Assembly (NCBI RefSeq): GCF_963675165.1 | Contig: NC_087380.1 | Coordinates: forward strand, 4,393,803-4,457,802 | Direction of reading: 5' to 3' | Length of the DNA: 64,000 bases | Origin: Halichondria panicea | Lineage: Eukaryota > Porifera > Demospongiae > Suberitida > Halichondriidae | Position numbers and translations under genes: made by a program | Notes under the pieces: generated by a model | Told to the model about the DNA's origin: nothing | Seen by the model: the letters and a program-made list of their open reading frames with translations, nothing else | Database searches by the model: none | Shown: positions 63,301 through 64,000 of the stretch, piece by piece | Position numbering within the stretch: position 1 is the stretch's first letter | Layout of the letters: every line of letters starts with the position of its first letter

Positions 63301-64000
63301 GAAAGCAGCAAGCTTCCCTCCATTATGAAACGAGTTCTCGCTGATTGTGCTGTACAACTAGTCACAGTCCCTTCAAGAATATGGAGAGCAATGTGTCACG
63401 CTAAAGTCGGTGTCACAGAGATGTCTCCAATGCTAGCTCGCTCCAAATTTCGCAACTACCCTCAATGTTATTCTAGCATTGACCCTATTGGCAAGATGGT
63501 AATTTTAACATACTGTCTTTCTGACAGTTGCTACAACGATCTAAGAGGATTGAATCTTCTGCCCTTAGCAAATGGTAGCTTCATTAACTTTGATGCAACT
63601 TCCAGACAGCAGACAGTTTTCCTTTGCTCAGATGATTGTCCACGATCCTTGCTCCCTAACTTGGATCGCTTACTTGTCTATTCATCAGATGATACAAAGC
63701 TTCAACAAAGTCTATATTCTGTGGCTATTAGTCAACAGACAAAGCTCCGACTCCTCACTGAGAAAGAGGTTGCTCACCTCCTTCCCCAGGCTCTACCCTC
63801 AAGTAGAAACAGTCTAGTGTCCATGCCCCACTCTCAGATTCCCTCCACTTGGCTTCAGACGTTCTGGAATTGGTTGCACAAAAAAAATCTACAACATTTT
63901 GTTGGTCAGCTTGTGGTTCCTTGCTACATCTCTACCTCCAGCTCAAAAATAAATTTTCACCTTGCTCCTCTTCATAGTACACAAGCTGTGATTTATGTCG
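54315..64000 (+). CDS. Sacsin-like protein, N-terminal part (continues past window)
   Basis: Three exons: 54315-54416 (34 aa), 57842-58100 and 62231-64000 or beyond, with phases 0 and 1. The protein starts MMADQSEQFGQKRPPLSVTI, then ILERYPDGQIFK joined to EMIQNADDAEATTVWFY, the sacsin-repeat version of the HSP90-type ATP-binding fold. The N-box E-x-I-Q-N-A-D-D-A and the glycine motif VGRFGIGFNSVYHLT are intact, as is QGPALVAAND. The third exon continues DLPVIVSGNRLACFEP, FRLPLRTKASSLS and LLLFLKSV and stays open to the last base (590 codons), like the giant exon of vertebrate SACS. Sacsins are thought to act as chaperone-like regulators of cytoskeletal and mitochondrial proteins. Early-branching animals can have several sacsin-like genes, so orthology to SACS is not certain. 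Confidence 0.88.
54597..54700 (+). repeat. Dispersed repeat R1, truncated copy c
   Basis: It contains GCGCATGCGCAAGCGAGGTA followed by TACGGTAGTGTGTTTGTGTG and AAGGATCAATGAAGTG, as in the RPTP-A intron copies, then loses similarity. It lies in the first intron of the sacsin-like gene. Confidence 0.75.
54890..55099. mobile_element. MITE family M1, copy 2, with 7-bp target duplication
   Basis: The ends CAAGGGCGTATAAAAGAAGA and TCTTCTTTTATACGCCCTTG are inverted and match M1 copy 1 at 43957-44148. Flanking GTATTAG at 54883-54889 and 55100-55106 is the target duplication. The interior differs from copy 1 and is itself palindromic (GAGCAGAGTTCAAACATGGG against CCCACGTTTGAACTCTGCT). Confidence 0.88.
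55436..55865. mobile_element. pogo/Tigger-type non-autonomous element with TA target duplication
   Basis: The termini CAGTAGACTCTCGCTATTCC and CCGGATTAATGAGAGTCTACTG (the latter reversed) are inverted repeats starting CAGTAGACTCTC. The element is flanked by TA on both sides (55434-55435, 55866-55867). CAG...CTG ends with TATCCGG-like inner words and a TA duplication are typical of pogo-group Tc1/mariner elements. No transposase frame is present in its 430 bp. Confidence 0.8.
55868..57841. other. Rest of intron 1 of the sacsin-like gene
   Basis: Apart from the 157-bp MITE this part is AT-rich unique sequence. ATACAGATTATCCGAACCCC at 57347 resembles one end of a pogo-type element, but I cannot find its partner. 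Open frames on both strands at 56869-57213 have no family support. Confidence 0.45.
56620..56776. mobile_element. Short palindromic MITE (157 bp)
   Basis: Ends TTAGAACACACCTAGCCAAG and CTTGGCTAGGTGTGTTCTAA are exact reverse complements. The match continues through AAGTGTTTTAAT and ATTAAAACACGT. GC-rich interior words such as GGATGGCCTCGAGG and GAGAGGCCATCC also pair. No clear target duplication was found. Confidence 0.82.
58640..58809 (+). repeat. Dispersed repeat R2, copy 1
   Basis: It contains CTATTTGGCTCCAGAGCC, GTGCGTGGGAGT, TTTTAATTTTCGCGT and CCTCACAAAAATGTCCC, in the same order as 61866-62056. It ends where the large palindromic element begins. Confidence 0.7.
58810..59347. mobile_element. 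Large palindromic element with about 220-bp inverted arms
   Basis: From TACTCAAGTGAATTAAGGAC to GTCCTTAATTCACCTGAGTA the two halves are almost perfect reverse complements over more than 200 bases, with a central loop of about 90 bases. Paired words include GATTCAGCTAAAACGAAGCT / AGCTTCGTTTTAGCTGAATC and CTAATTCCGGAGTCCTAAAC / GTTTAGGACTCCGGAATTAG. There is no open frame. It sits in the 4.1-kb intron of the sacsin-like gene. Confidence 0.85.
59363..59755 (-). repeat. Dispersed repeat R1, copy d (reverse orientation)
   Basis: Read on the minus strand it gives CATTGATCAGG-side start words, CACTCTTTGAGTTTCCCTG, GCTTTATGTTATGTAGCTTT and CGAGGCATCAGCACCTGCGG, in the same order as copy b at 16066-16560. 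Confidence 0.72.
59919..60637. repeat. Possible terminal-inverted-repeat element
   Basis: TACCCTCGCAAAAATAATCC at the left and TTTTCGCGAGGGTA at the right are inverted relatives about 700 bp apart in the sacsin-gene intron. The arms are short and imperfect, so this could be chance or an old element. Confidence 0.35.
60638..61865. other. Rest of intron 2 of the sacsin-like gene
   Basis: I see no coding exon with supported homology and no clear repeat. Coding-like GC content around 60960-61400 is not backed by an open frame or recognisable protein. Confidence 0.4.
61866..62056 (+). repeat. Dispersed repeat R2, copy 2
   Basis: It shares CTATTTGGCTCCAGAGCC, GGTGCGTGGGAGT, TTTATTTTCGC and CACCTCACAAAAATTTCCC with copy 1 (58640-58809), in the same order and direction, and ends about 175 bp before the giant sacsin exon. 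Confidence 0.7.

Overview
This is eukaryotic DNA from an animal. Every gene but one is split into short exons by GT-AG introns, mostly 50-100 bases long with some of 1-4 kb. The gene content is metazoan: receptor tyrosine phosphatases with Ig and fibronectin III ectodomains, a KICSTOR subunit, DPH5, a BPI/LBP-like protein and a sacsin-type protein. Gene density, the AT-rich introns full of TATAATTATA-like words and the protein sequences suggest an early-branching animal. A demosponge of the Amphimedon kind is my best guess. That is inference; no marker gene proves it.

Layout. (1) Bases 1-2529, plus strand: the 3' part of a type I receptor (FN3-FN3-FN3-CCP-CCP-Ig-like-TM) with a short six-tyrosine tail and no phosphatase. 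(2) 3146-23121, plus: RPTP-A, a complete receptor tyrosine phosphatase gene of 43 exons (about 3392 aa; about 10 Ig and 17 FN3 units, TM, active-looking D1, pseudophosphatase-like D2). (3) 38988-23528, minus: RPTP-B, its tail-to-tail paralogue of 38 exons (about 3258 aa; 7 Ig including one with a long Ser-Gly repeat, about 17 FN3 units, TM, D1, D2). (4) 39136-42953, plus: KICS2 (C12orf66), head-to-head with RPTP-B across 147 bp, with an intronless RING-finger gene nested antisense in intron 5. (5) 46431-44301, minus: DPH5. (6) 51467-47220, minus: a full-length BPI/LBP-family protein. (7) 51468-64000, plus: a region rich in foldback and terminal-inverted-repeat elements that carries the first two exons and the start of the giant exon of a sacsin-like gene, open at the right edge.

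How they fit together. Gene 1 and the two RPTPs form one family cluster. Gene 1 and RPTP-B share almost identical membrane-proximal FN3 exons, including the intron between them. RPTP-A and RPTP-B share almost identical Ig exons and introns but have diverged D1 exons. This patchwork points to repeated duplication, exon shuffling and gene conversion. The result is a set of surface receptors with similar ectodomains and opposite signalling ends: two phosphatases and one tyrosine-motif tail. It resembles the layout of self/non-self recognition loci, but that role is a hypothesis. The other genes are ordinary housekeeping or innate-immune genes: nutrient sensing to mTORC1, diphthamide synthesis, lipid or LPS binding, and chaperone-like sacsin.

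All exon boundaries were read by eye from GT/AG sites and reading phase. Summed exon lengths of RPTP-A, RPTP-B, KICS2, DPH5 and the BPI gene are each exact multiples of three with no internal stop, which supports the models.
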